DNA of 18,496 bases from Candidatus Brocadiaceae bacterium (lineage in GTDB: Bacteria > Planctomycetota > Brocadiia > SM23-32): contig JAUWZH010000013.1 of the NCBI GenBank assembly GCA_030615435.1, positions 1 through 18,496 on the forward strand. Direction: 5' to 3'. Within the stretch, counting starts at the first letter, position 1. Every line of letters starts with the position of its first letter. Under the pieces are notes generated by a model that worked only from the letters and a program-made list of their open reading frames with translations, had not been told where the DNA came from and ran no database searches. Shown piece by piece: positions 8,424-14,352 of the stretch. The position numbers and the translations under genes were made by a program.

Positions 8424-8448
8424 TTTTTCGCCGTCAGGCGAAAAATGG
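8421..8448 (+). terminator. perfect 12-bp hairpin starting at the tRNA-Pro CCA
   Basis: CCATTTTTCGCC pairs fully with GGCGAAAAATGG across a GTCA loop. It could terminate tRNA-Pro transcription or guide 3' processing, but no T-run follows the 3' arm. The same framework (CCA...TTCGC / GCGAA...TGG) with other interior bases recurs at 9825-9851 and 11334-11472, which argues for a specific repeated structure rather than a plain terminator. Confidence 0.55.
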
Positions 8449-8570
8449 TAGAGCAGGTGAGCATTAGAACAGTTGAACAGGAGAGAACGGAGAACGGCCA
8501 CGACGACGAAATGGCTGGCCAGTGCAAGATGCGCGGCTCATCTGCGGTCTACTGTTCTCCTGTTCACCTG
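8421..8570 (+). repeat. structured repeat unit 1 (hairpin, purine arm, core, pyrimidine arm)
   Basis: After the CCA hairpin come GAGCAGG (8452-8458) and a purine-rich arm containing GAACAGGAGAGAAC. Next is a core with CGAAAT, GTGCAAGATGCGCGGCT and CTGCGGTCT (8542-8550), then a pyrimidine-rich arm with GTTCTCCTGTTCACCTG. The two arms are complementary apart from one inserted base. Unit 2 (9825-9972) has the same order of parts and a related core, but different arm sequences that again complement each other. Confidence 0.65.
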
Positions 8571-8594
8571 ATCGGCCGTTGTTAGAGCACAGAT

Positions 8595-8957
8595 ATGCCC
8601 TTCATGTTCGAGAAGCTCCACGTCTACCATAAGGCCGTGGACTTCGCCGATCAGATCTCTGCCCTGACCGAGAACTTCCCCGGGCGCTATGGCTTCCTTA
8701 CCGATCAGTTCAACCGGGCATCGTTGTCAATCGCCGCCAACATCGCCGAAGGCAACGGCCGCTTCACGAAGGCGGATCGCAAGAACTTCTTCACCATAGC
8801 GCGCGGTTCGGTGCACGAGTGCGTGCCGCTGCTGGAAGTCGGACGCCGCCGCGGGCTGTTGGAGGACGCGAAGCACCAGGCCTTGAGCCAGGAGTTAGAA
8901 GTCATCGCGAAGATGATCAGCGGGCTCATCAATGGGCTGAACAAACGGTCAAGATAA
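8595..8957 (+). CDS. four-helix-bundle protein (23S rRNA intervening-sequence protein family)
   Basis: 120 residues. The whole length matches the four-helix-bundle family first known from intervening sequences in 23S rRNA genes: MFEKLHVYHKAVDFADQI, QFNRASLSIAANIAEGNGR and FFTIARGSVHECVPLLE are its hallmark segments. The biochemical role is unknown. Relatives include the Avd accessory protein of diversity-generating retroelements, which binds nucleic acid. ATG 8595 (MPFMFEKL) was chosen because the family often begins this way; no clear Shine-Dalgarno site precedes it, nor the inner ATG 8604. It is flanked by structured repeats on both sides (8421-8570 and 8991-9110), so it appears to be cargo of a repeat-bounded segment. 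Confidence 0.9.
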   Translation: MPFMFEKLHVYHKAVDFADQISALTENFPGRYGFLTDQFNRASLSIAANIAEGNGRFTKADRKNFFTIARGSVHECVPLLEVGRRRGLLEDAKHQALSQELEVIAKMISGLINGLNKRSR

Positions 8958-8990
8958 TGCATCCGCCATCGTTTCCGGCAGCAAATATAC

Positions 8991-9026
8991 TTTGCTCGCC
9001 TGCGGTCTACTGATCAACTGCTCAAG
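8991..9026 (+). repeat. third copy of the pyrimidine-arm motif (CTGCGGTCTACT)
   Basis: TTTGCTCGCCTGCGGTCTAC and the following TGATCAACTGCTCAA repeat the end of structured units 1 and 2 (8541-8567, 9939-9969). No matching hairpin and purine arm are seen upstream within 100 bases. It lies just 3' of the four-helix-bundle gene and may be the right boundary of that cargo. Confidence 0.5.
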
Positions 9027-9069
9027 CTCCAGGGCACTATTTTAGAAAGCCGCCACGAAGCAGACACCC

Positions 9070-9110
9070 GCGCGTTCAAACGAGTGCCAGTTACCCCGAC
9101 CATCTTTCGT
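9070..9110 (+). repeat. tRNA-Pro 3'-end-like repeat, copy A
   Basis: GCGCGTTCAAACGAGTGCCA, then GTTACCCCGACCATCTTTCG. The last part, CCCCGACCATCTTTCG, matches the acceptor end, CCA and hairpin start of tRNA-Pro (8415-8430) in 15 of 16 bases. It lacks the partner arm of the hairpin. With tRNA-Pro it forms direct repeats on either side of the four-helix-bundle gene, like att sites. Confidence 0.6.
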
Positions 9111-9111
9111 A

Positions 9112-9156
9112 ATTGAGCTCCTCTTCTTTCGAGGGAACAGGTATCACCTGCTCAAT
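9112..9156. terminator. hairpin at the end of the two-TM membrane protein gene
   Basis: ATTGAGC (9112-9118) pairs with GCTCAAT (9150-9156), enclosing CAGGT-ATC-ACCTG (9138-9150, which overlaps the outer arm by one base). It spans the stop codon of the minus-strand gene and could terminate it. There is no clear T-run on either strand, so this is tentative. Confidence 0.35.
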
Positions 9157-9637
9157 CTTCGCGCTCTTTGCCAAGAGTCCTTTTGATCAACGAATTCGCG
9201 TACGAGACAGCATACGCCACAACGGCGATGACGAACCCGCTGGCAGCGCCTATGACCCCGACTTCCAGTACTCGCTCTACGCCGGGACTGAGGTCGAGGT
9301 CGCGTGGCACAAAGAGTCTGGCCAATGTGGAACCCACAAATGCAACGAGCATGACTGCTGCGAAGAGCACAAGGATGCCTACTACTGGTAGCAGGATGAT
9401 TTGTACAAGCCTTAGCCTGCCAGATTGCTTTGCCCTGCCTGTCTTTGCCTCGGTTTGTTGGCTTCGATCCTGCTCAGCCCGCCACTTTTGAAGCTCGATG
9501 CTTCTCTCCGCTAGAACTTTCTCAATCACGGGAACCGCTTCTTCCGCGTATTCCCCGGCTTTGTACTCTCTTTCGCGCTGATCAAGTTCGGCAATATGCA
9601 TCTCGCGCCAACGTCGCTCAACTTCCTCTCTTTTCAC
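9152..9637 (-). CDS. small membrane protein with charged N-terminal helix and two TM segments
   Basis: 161 residues. The start is GTG, supported by GGAGGAG about six bases upstream on the minus strand. Residues 1-75 are highly charged and helical, probably coiled-coil (REEVERRWREM, ELDQREREYKAGEYAEEAVPVIEKVLAERS). Two hydrophobic segments follow, about 77-101 and 126-146, with a short charged tail. There is no signal peptide. I do not recognise the family. It lies alone between tRNA-like repeat copies A and B, in the opposite direction to the four-helix-bundle gene, and looks like a single-gene cargo. Confidence 0.8.
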   Translation of the reverse strand: MKREEVERRWREMHIAELDQREREYKAGEYAEEAVPVIEKVLAERSIELQKWRAEQDRSQQTEAKTGRAKQSGRLRLVQIILLPVVGILVLFAAVMLVAFVGSTLARLFVPRDLDLSPGVERVLEVGVIGAASGFVIAVVAYAVSYANSLIKRTLGKERED

Positions 9638-9792
9638 CTGATCTCCTCCGTATTGACCAAACTTCCCGTGACCTTATACCTTTAGGCTCTATGGGTATGA
9701 GGCCAGTCGCCAGTCGAAAAATCCAGTGAGGCCGCCGACCATACTACGGCCCGTTCTCAGTGCGCGCAAGAACGCGTTGGCATGCCGCCTAA

Positions 9793-9826
9793 GTTCGCGT
9801 TCAAACGAATGCGAGTTGCCCCGACC
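9793..9826 (+). repeat. tRNA-Pro 3'-end-like repeat, copy B
   Basis: GTTCGCGTTCAAACGAATGC, then GAGTTGCCCCGACC. It shares TTCAAACGA.TGC.AGTTGCCCCGACC with copy D and ends exactly where an 11-bp hairpin begins. CCCCGACCA corresponds to the tRNA-Pro acceptor end plus CCA. Confidence 0.65.
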
Positions 9827-9972
9827 AGCCTTCGCCGCCAGCGAAGGCTGGTTGAGCAGGAGAAAGTAGAGAGGAGAGCAAATCGCAGCTGACGCCGGGT
9901 CACGAAGAGACCTACGAAATGTGCAGACGCGGCTTTCTCCTGCGGTCTCCTTTCTACTCTCTACTTTCTGGC
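9825..9972 (+). repeat. structured repeat unit 2 (hairpin, purine arm, core, pyrimidine arm)
   Basis: CCAGCCTTCGC (9825-9835) pairs perfectly with GCGAAGGCTGG (9841-9851). TTGAGCAGG follows, then a purine-rich arm with AGAAAGTAGAGAGGAGAG. The core contains CACGA, CGAAAT, GTGCAGACGCGGCT and CTGCGGTCT. The pyrimidine arm ends in CTCTCTACTTTCT, whose complement AGAAAGTAGAGAG is found exactly in the purine arm. The order of parts is the same as in unit 1. No gene lies in 9638-10061 apart from these repeats. Confidence 0.7.
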
Positions 9973-9980
9973 GTTCGTGC

Positions 9981-10014
9981 GGGGCGCTTCAAACGAGCAC
10001 CAGTCGCGCCGACC
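9981..10014 (+). repeat. tRNA-Pro 3'-end-like repeat, copy C (diverged)
   Basis: GGGGCGCTTCAAACGAGCAC, then CAGTCGCGCCGACC. It is the most diverged of the four copies and has no hairpin partner arm downstream. It lies about ten bases after unit 2 and just beyond the 3' end of the 10062-11126 gene. Confidence 0.5.
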
Positions 10015-10061
10015 GTTCTTTGTGTACGCAAGTCACTGCGGGGCTGGGCGACGACCTGCAA

Positions 10062-11126
10062 TCACACCTCCTCCTGCCCTCCGCCGTAGCGCTGGGCCAC
10101 CGCACGGGCCTGCTGCGAAGTTGGCCACGTCGCGTAGTACTCCTCCAGCCTTATCTGCGGCGTGAGATCAATCGCGAGGTCGGCCACTTCATTCTTCACA
10201 GTTTGAAAATCCTGCCTCGCCCGCTGCTTCCTTGACCTACTGGTGCCGTCAATCACTGGGATGAATATCTTCCCGTCGAGAGACAGCTCCTGGGTCAGGA
10301 GATGCCGAACCACGTGCCAGAACTCATGCGCCAAGCCCTTGCCCTTACGAAAGCACGCCAGGCCGCCGAAACGCCCCCGCGTTCTCATGCGCTCTTCCGA
10401 CGCAGGGAGCCAGACCGCGTAGCTCCCATTCTTGATCGGCTCATCGAGGGCAAATGGTAATCCCCCGTCCGGCAACTTCCCCTTGCCTTTCTTTGGACCA
10501 AAGAAGAAGACGCTCAGGAACTGGTTGTCTCCTAGGTTGTTTACCAGTGGCTCGAAGCTTAACTGCCCTAGCTTGTGGTGCTTGTTGAGGCGGGTGATGC
10601 CGCAACGGGCGGCTCGCACGTCGGGCCGAAGGTTGATCTTCCCCCACGTCACGCGCCACAGGTTGCAGCGGAAGAGAGCGACCTCGGCGTCAACCCAGCG
10701 CAGCCAATCGTCGACGCAACTCACCTTCGCACAGAACTCCTTTTCCTGCCCGCTATCCTTCCAGACGACGCGGACTTCCGGCACAACTAAGCACAGAACC
10801 GGCCAGTCGACTGCCAGGGAGCAGTCATCATTCGGCCCGAGCCAGCAGCGTATCGCCCGGAGCATCTTCCGCAGTCCGTCTTCGCCTTCCTGGATCTTGT
10901 GCATAGCGCAAGCTTCTCCATAGCGCGATTCCAGGTCAGTGCGTACCTGCAGAATCTGTTCAGCAGATAGCCTGCTGATCGGTCGCAACGCGTCCCCGAG
11001 CGGGACACGGATGTCCCCGGCGCGCGCCTTCACACACGGGGTGTTGATCTCGTCGGCGTAGAACTCACACACTACTGCCATCTCCTGTTGTCTCTGCCGA
11101 CACCGCTCCGTTACTTTCGGGCACAT
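10062..11126 (-). CDS. uncharacterised protein with C-terminal HExxH zinc-metalloprotease-like motif
   Basis: 354 residues if started at ATG 11126. The frame stays open to a TTG at 11189, and ATG 11081 (MAVVCEFYADEI) is a third option; none has a convincing ribosome binding site. Residues near the C-terminus read LAHEFWHVVRHLL, with H267-E268-x-x-H271. About 40 residues on, KNEVADLAIDLTP places E313 where ImmA/IrrE-type gluzincins have their third zinc ligand (EANxFAxxLLMP). This suggests a zinc protease or a relic of one. The N-terminal 200 residues are unrecognised, with several Cys and Trp. It is a single gene between repeat copies C and D, on the minus strand. Confidence 0.65.
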   Translation of the reverse strand: MCPKVTERCRQRQQEMAVVCEFYADEINTPCVKARAGDIRVPLGDALRPISRLSAEQILQVRTDLESRYGEACAMHKIQEGEDGLRKMLRAIRCWLGPNDDCSLAVDWPVLCLVVPEVRVVWKDSGQEKEFCAKVSCVDDWLRWVDAEVALFRCNLWRVTWGKINLRPDVRAARCGITRLNKHHKLGQLSFEPLVNNLGDNQFLSVFFFGPKKGKGKLPDGGLPFALDEPIKNGSYAVWLPASEERMRTRGRFGGLACFRKGKGLAHEFWHVVRHLLTQELSLDGKIFIPVIDGTSRSRKQRARQDFQTVKNEVADLAIDLTPQIRLEEYYATWPTSQQARAVAQRYGGGQEEV

Positions 11127-11301
11127 GGGTGGAGCCAACGCTTCTCTGCTCGCCCGGTAGACTGTACTGCGTCTGATGTCCGGACGCAAGTACGGCCCCC
11201 TGCCGCCGGTTTCGCTAAGACCTTCGTGGGCCTCCGCATAAGGCGTTTTGCCCGCACGAGATACCGTAGAGGCTGCGCGAACGCCTCGAGGTAGTCGTGC
11301 A

Positions 11302-11335
11302 GTTCGCGTTCAAACGAATGCCAGTTGCCCCGACC
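11302..11335 (+). repeat. tRNA-Pro 3'-end-like repeat, copy D
   Basis: AGTTCGCGTTCAAACGAATG, then CCAGTTGCCCCGACC. It is nearly identical to copy B. The next bases, CCACCCTCCTTCGC, pair perfectly with an arm 111 bases further on, so the CCA-hairpin arrangement is kept. Confidence 0.65.
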
Positions 11336-11545
11336 ACCCTCCTTCGCCCTCCAAAGCCTTTTGTCGTCCGAAGCTTTAGCGAAGGAGGACGGCATAGGAG
11401 GGCTACGGAGGGCAAGCCCTTTTTCGTATCGCGCAGATTTATCCAAGGAAAAGCGGAAGCGAAGGAGGGTGGTCGCCCTGCGTAGCCTTTTGTCCTCCGA
11501 AACTTTGGCGAAGGAGGATGGCGAAGTAGGGCCAATCCAGTCATG
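11334..11545 (+). repeat. inverted and direct repeat block with CCTCCTTCGC motifs
   Basis: CCACCCTCCTTCGC (11334-11347) is a perfect 14-bp inverted repeat of GCGAAGGAGGGTGG (11459-11472). Inside and after it is an imperfect direct repeat of about 45 bp: AGCCTTTTGTCGTCCGAAGC with TTTAGCGAAGGAGGACGG (from about 11352), and AGCCTTTTGTCCTCCGAAAC with TTTGGCGAAGGAGGATGG (from about 11483). Antisense translation gives the SSFAKxSxDKRL strings often mis-annotated as proteins in such genomes, so I treat it as non-coding repeat. The 11127-11301 stretch before it holds nothing I can name. Confidence 0.65.
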
Positions 11546-11557
11546 ATCCACCCGACT

Positions 11558-11742
11558 ATGAAATATGTCCATTCCCTCCAAGGCGTTTCCCACCCCAAAA
11601 GACGCTTATGTGGGCATCACCTCTGACTTCGAGCAGCGTCTCAACGACCACAACGCTGGCAAGTCACCACAAACCGCAAGACACTGTCCTTGGAAGCCGG
11701 TCGTGGTTATCCGATTTCAAGACGGCGAAAAAGCGGCTGAGG
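11558..11742 (+). pseudogene. GIY-YIG nuclease, frameshifted and 3'-truncated
   Basis: ATG 11558 gives MKYVHSLQGVSHPKRR, the usual start of small UvrC-like GIY-YIG proteins. A one-base shift near 11595 moves to the frame reading AYVGITSDFEQRLNDHNAGK, then SPQTARHCPWKPVVVIRF. The tail with the conserved acidic residue and the F(E)xYLKxGSG segment is absent: after GEKAAE the sequence changes abruptly into the start of another gene at 11743. Intact relatives are about 90 residues. It is therefore probably inactive. A sequencing error could explain the shift but not the truncation. Confidence 0.7.
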
Positions 11743-11925
11743 ATGAGCAGGCTCAGGGACATCATTCGCTTCTATGACATCCTCGAGGACCTCGAGGTGC
11801 GGGTCGGGGGAAAGCGGATCCTCGGCGAGTGCGATGGCCGAATCGGTTGGCCGCAGAGAGGTGTGTACTTCTTCTTTGAGGACGGTGAGCAGCGCTCGGG
11901 CTCGGGACGTGGGGGAACCGTATGA
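11743..11925 (+). pseudogene. 5' fragment of an uncharacterised GIY-YIG-like family (RGVYFFFE type)
   Basis: Sixty codons from ATG 11743: MSRLRDIIRFYDILEDLEVR, then RILGECDGRIGWPQRGVYFF with FEDGEQRSGSG. From memory this is the N-terminal third of a widespread uncharacterised family that continues RVVRVGTHAL and is related to GIY-YIG nucleases. Here the frame changes at GRGGTV and stops. The start codon abuts the truncation point of the previous gene, so two nuclease-like fragments are joined at one junction. No product is expected. Confidence 0.55.
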
Positions 11926-12165
11926 ACCGCTGTTCCTCGACATGCTCCAAGAGGCTGTCGGCCACATGTAGGGGGGAGCCCTGCCTCTGGCTTACAGCAT
12001 GGCGAAAGGGAAGCCCGGCGGGCAGGCGACACAGAGACATTGACATGTGTGGCTGCCAGCGGTAAGCTCCGAGGGCAGAGCGGGGAATCAGATCCTTGGT
12101 CACCGTTCGGCGGACTATCCCGTGCATCTGGGCAGCTTGCGGGCAGCCCGAAAGGAGAGGTGAAG

Positions 12166-13365
12166 ATGGCTGTCATGGATAAGAAGCGCATGCGGCAACT
12201 GGCCGCCGTGTATCGGGACGGCCTGCTCGCCAGCACAATGCCGTTCTGGATGGCGCACGCCATTGACCGCGAGTGCGGGGGGTTCTTCAACTGCCTCGAC
12301 CGCGACGGAAGCGTCGTCAGCACTGACAAGTCGGTCTGGGTCGCGGGTCGGTTCACCTGGCTGACCGCGCTCCTCTACAACGAAGTGGAGCAGCGGCAGG
12401 AGTGGCTTGACGCCTCGAGGCACGGCATCGAGTTCCTCGAAAGGCACTGCTTCGATACCGACGGCCGCATGTTCTTCGCCGTGACGCGCGACGGCCGCCC
12501 CCTGCGCAAGCGGCGCTATGTCTTCTCCGAGACCTTCGGAGCCATCGCCTTCTCCGAATATGCGCGCGCCACCGGAGACCATGAGCGCCTCGAGCGCGCG
12601 CAGAGCATCTACCGACAGATCCTGCGCTACTACTACAACCCGGAGCTGCTCCCGCCCAAGGTCTATCCACAAACCCGGCAGGTCAAGGCACACGCGATGC
12701 CGATGATCCTGGTGGGGACTACCCAGCAACTGCGCAAGCACGGGGACGATCCTCTCTACCAAGATACGATTGACCATTGCCTGCGGGAAATCCTGGAGGA
12801 CTTCGTGCACGAGGACGAGAAGGCGCTGCTGGAAACGGTTGGCCCGCACGGCGAGCGACTCGACAGCCCTGAGGGACGCTGCATCAACCCGGGCCACGCC
12901 ATCGAGACCTCGTGGTTCATCCTGGAGGAGTCCCGCCAGCGCGGCCGGCCGGAGCTGATCAAGCCCGCCTGCCGCATCCTCGACTGGTCGCTGGAGCGCG
13001 GCTGGGACCCCGAATACGGAGGCATTCTCCACTTCGTCGATGTCGAGGGCAAGCCGTGCCTGCAATACGAGCACGACATGAAGCTCTGGTGGCCGCACAA
13101 CGAGGCGCTCTATGCCACGCTCCTGGCGTGGCACCTGACGGGCCGGCAGCAGTACGCGGACTGGTACGAGCGGGTCCACGAGTGGGCCCATTCTCATTTT
13201 CCAGACGAACGAGACGGCGTGTGGTTCAAGTACCTGCACCGCGACGGCTCCCTGTCGGTGACCCTCAAGGGGGGCAACCCCGCCGGTCCGTTCCACGTCC
13301 CGCGTATGCAGTTCTACTGCTGGAAGTTGCTGGAGGAGCTGCTTGCGGAGGAGCCCATCCGGTGA
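12166..13365 (+). CDS. N-acylglucosamine 2-epimerase family protein (AGE/renin-binding protein type)
   Basis: 399 residues forming an (alpha/alpha)6 barrel that interconverts sugars at C2 (GlcNAc/ManNAc, or glucose/mannose types in relatives). ATG 12166 follows AAAGGAGAGG at a good distance; an upstream extension to 12040 lacks a site. Active-site residues are all present: R62 (VAGRFTW), H244 (NPGHAIETSW), E313 (WWPHNEAL) and H377 (FHVPRMQF). Their mutual spacing is the same as R57, H239, E308 and H372 in the cyanobacterial AGE as I recall it. KAHAMPM at 175-181 is also typical. A perfect TTGACA at 12040 may be a -35 box, but its -10 (TAAGCT) is poor. The GRCINPGHAIE context favours true AGE over cellobiose epimerase, without proof. 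Confidence 0.9.
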   Translation: MAVMDKKRMRQLAAVYRDGLLASTMPFWMAHAIDRECGGFFNCLDRDGSVVSTDKSVWVAGRFTWLTALLYNEVEQRQEWLDASRHGIEFLERHCFDTDGRMFFAVTRDGRPLRKRRYVFSETFGAIAFSEYARATGDHERLERAQSIYRQILRYYYNPELLPPKVYPQTRQVKAHAMPMILVGTTQQLRKHGDDPLYQDTIDHCLREILEDFVHEDEKALLETVGPHGERLDSPEGRCINPGHAIETSWFILEESRQRGRPELIKPACRILDWSLERGWDPEYGGILHFVDVEGKPCLQYEHDMKLWWPHNEALYATLLAWHLTGRQQYADWYERVHEWAHSHFPDERDGVWFKYLHRDGSLSVTLKGGNPAGPFHVPRMQFYCWKLLEELLAEEPIR

Positions 13366-13460
13366 GGACGGCGCGGCATCTTTTCAGAGCTCCCTCCCGC
13401 GACCTGGTCCCATGAAAGAGCGGCGCAGAGGGGTCTGCGATCTGGTACGAGGAGGAAAAC

Positions 13461-13511
13461 GTGCGCGAATACGCGGATCTCCTGTGCCGTCTGGGGGCTG
13501 AGAAGGGGACA
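13461..13511 (+). pseudogene. short 5' gene remnant with strong ribosome binding site
   Basis: GAGGAGG (13449-13455) lies five bases before GTG 13461, which opens MREYADLLCRLGAEKGT. After about 17 residues the sequence loses coding character, at GGGGACACTTCC. The frame runs on to 13661, overlapping the next gene in another frame. I read it as the first codons of a gene cut off by insertion or deletion; the family is not recognisable. Confidence 0.3.
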
Positions 13512-13599
13512 CTTCCAGGTGATGGGGACGAATCCCGGGCGTGTCACTGCATATGGGAAATGCCGACTCAGATCGTCAGAGGCAAGAGGAGAAGGTGCG

Positions 13600-14352
13600 A
13601 TGAACCGCAAAGCGATTGCCGTTCTTTGCCTTCTGATCATGCTATGTGGCTGTCCTCATAAGAAGCCTGATGGCCGTCTCTCTTTCTTGCGCACAGAGGG
13701 CATTGATCGCATTCGCGTCACTGGGAGACCGGGTTCCAGCGTCCATTCAACCTCTCATCCGGAGCTTGTTGGGGCACTCATAGAGGTGATTGCCACTGCA
13801 TTGCCAGATGCCAAGGCGTACGATACTTTAAAGACAACCCACATAGAACTCTTTAAGGGCAACGAGTTGCGCCATACACTCTTTGCGGGAGACTCACTTT
13901 TCAGTTTCGAGGGAACACAATACTACGACAAGAGCGGTGCATTCGCGCGTATCGTTGCTACCATTTGCTCCGGCCTTGGAAGTACGGCTTCAGTGTCCCA
14001 AACGCGCTATAAAATGGGAGAGAATATCCATATCAAGTGGACAATAAGAAACTACTCGGGAAAAGAGGTGACAATTCCCGCACACGTAGCTGGCAGGATC
14101 GGGTGGGCCTCACCCGGCACGCATGCCGGCTCCTGGGTCAGTGGCTCGCACAGGATGCTAAGGGTTTCTGCTGGAAAGGAAGGGACAGTAAGCCTAAAAC
14201 CTGACGAATCATGTGACTTCCTGTTTACGATACCCACTATGGCCCTAGAACAGGGGCGAGTGTTGTTGACTTTCTCCGAGCTCATTCGGGAACAAGAAGG
14301 CGAAATGCGGCGGGTTGTTCGCCCGGATGATAGGGTGGTCATTATAGAGTAG
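13600..14352 (+). CDS. putative lipoprotein, unknown function
   Basis: 250 residues. AGGAG (13587-13591) lies eight bases before ATG 13600. Residues 1-18 (NRK, then a hydrophobic stretch ending MLCGC) form a lipoprotein signal with lipid-anchored Cys at 18; the -2 residue is Cys, which is unusual. The mature part is mixed alpha/beta with a beta-rich C-terminal half. NIHIKWTIRNYSGKEVTIPA and SLKPDESCDFLF resemble immunoglobulin-like intracellular proteinase-inhibitor or BsuPI-type domains, which is a guess. It is 234 bases after the epimerase gene. An istB remnant follows its stop codon in the same frame. Confidence 0.75.
   Translation: MNRKAIAVLCLLIMLCGCPHKKPDGRLSFLRTEGIDRIRVTGRPGSSVHSTSHPELVGALIEVIATALPDAKAYDTLKTTHIELFKGNELRHTLFAGDSLFSFEGTQYYDKSGAFARIVATICSGLGSTASVSQTRYKMGENIHIKWTIRNYSGKEVTIPAHVAGRIGWASPGTHAGSWVSGSHRMLRVSAGKEGTVSLKPDESCDFLFTIPTMALEQGRVLLTFSELIREQEGEMRRVVRPDDRVVIIE

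Noticed and set aside
7075..8451. 458-residue plus-strand open frame overlapping the glycoside hydrolase and tRNA-Pro
   Set aside because: It is an out-of-frame shadow with arginine/proline/histidine-rich composition, and it runs through a tRNA gene.
8203..8501. Minus-strand open frames with AAGFEPAISSPP and SGRRDSNPRSPAPHAG
   Set aside because: They are antisense translations of tRNA-Pro and its hairpin.
8595..8957. Avd protein of a diversity-generating retroelement
   Set aside because: The fold family is shared, but there is no reverse transcriptase, template repeat or variable repeat in the window.
8395..11472. Integron attC sites or a CRISPR array as the explanation of the repeats
   Set aside because: The repeats lack paired RYYYAAC/GTTRRRY core sites and no integrase is visible. 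Spacing of hundreds to thousands of bases and gene-sized intervals exclude CRISPR.
11111..11598. Minus-strand frames with SSFAKVSEDKRL and SSFAKASDDKRL strings
   Set aside because: The repeated peptides come from the nucleotide repeat block at 11334-11545; there is no start signal or protein family.
12115..13296. 393-residue minus-strand open frame
   Set aside because: It is antisense to the AGE-family epimerase, which has all four catalytic residues in the plus frame.
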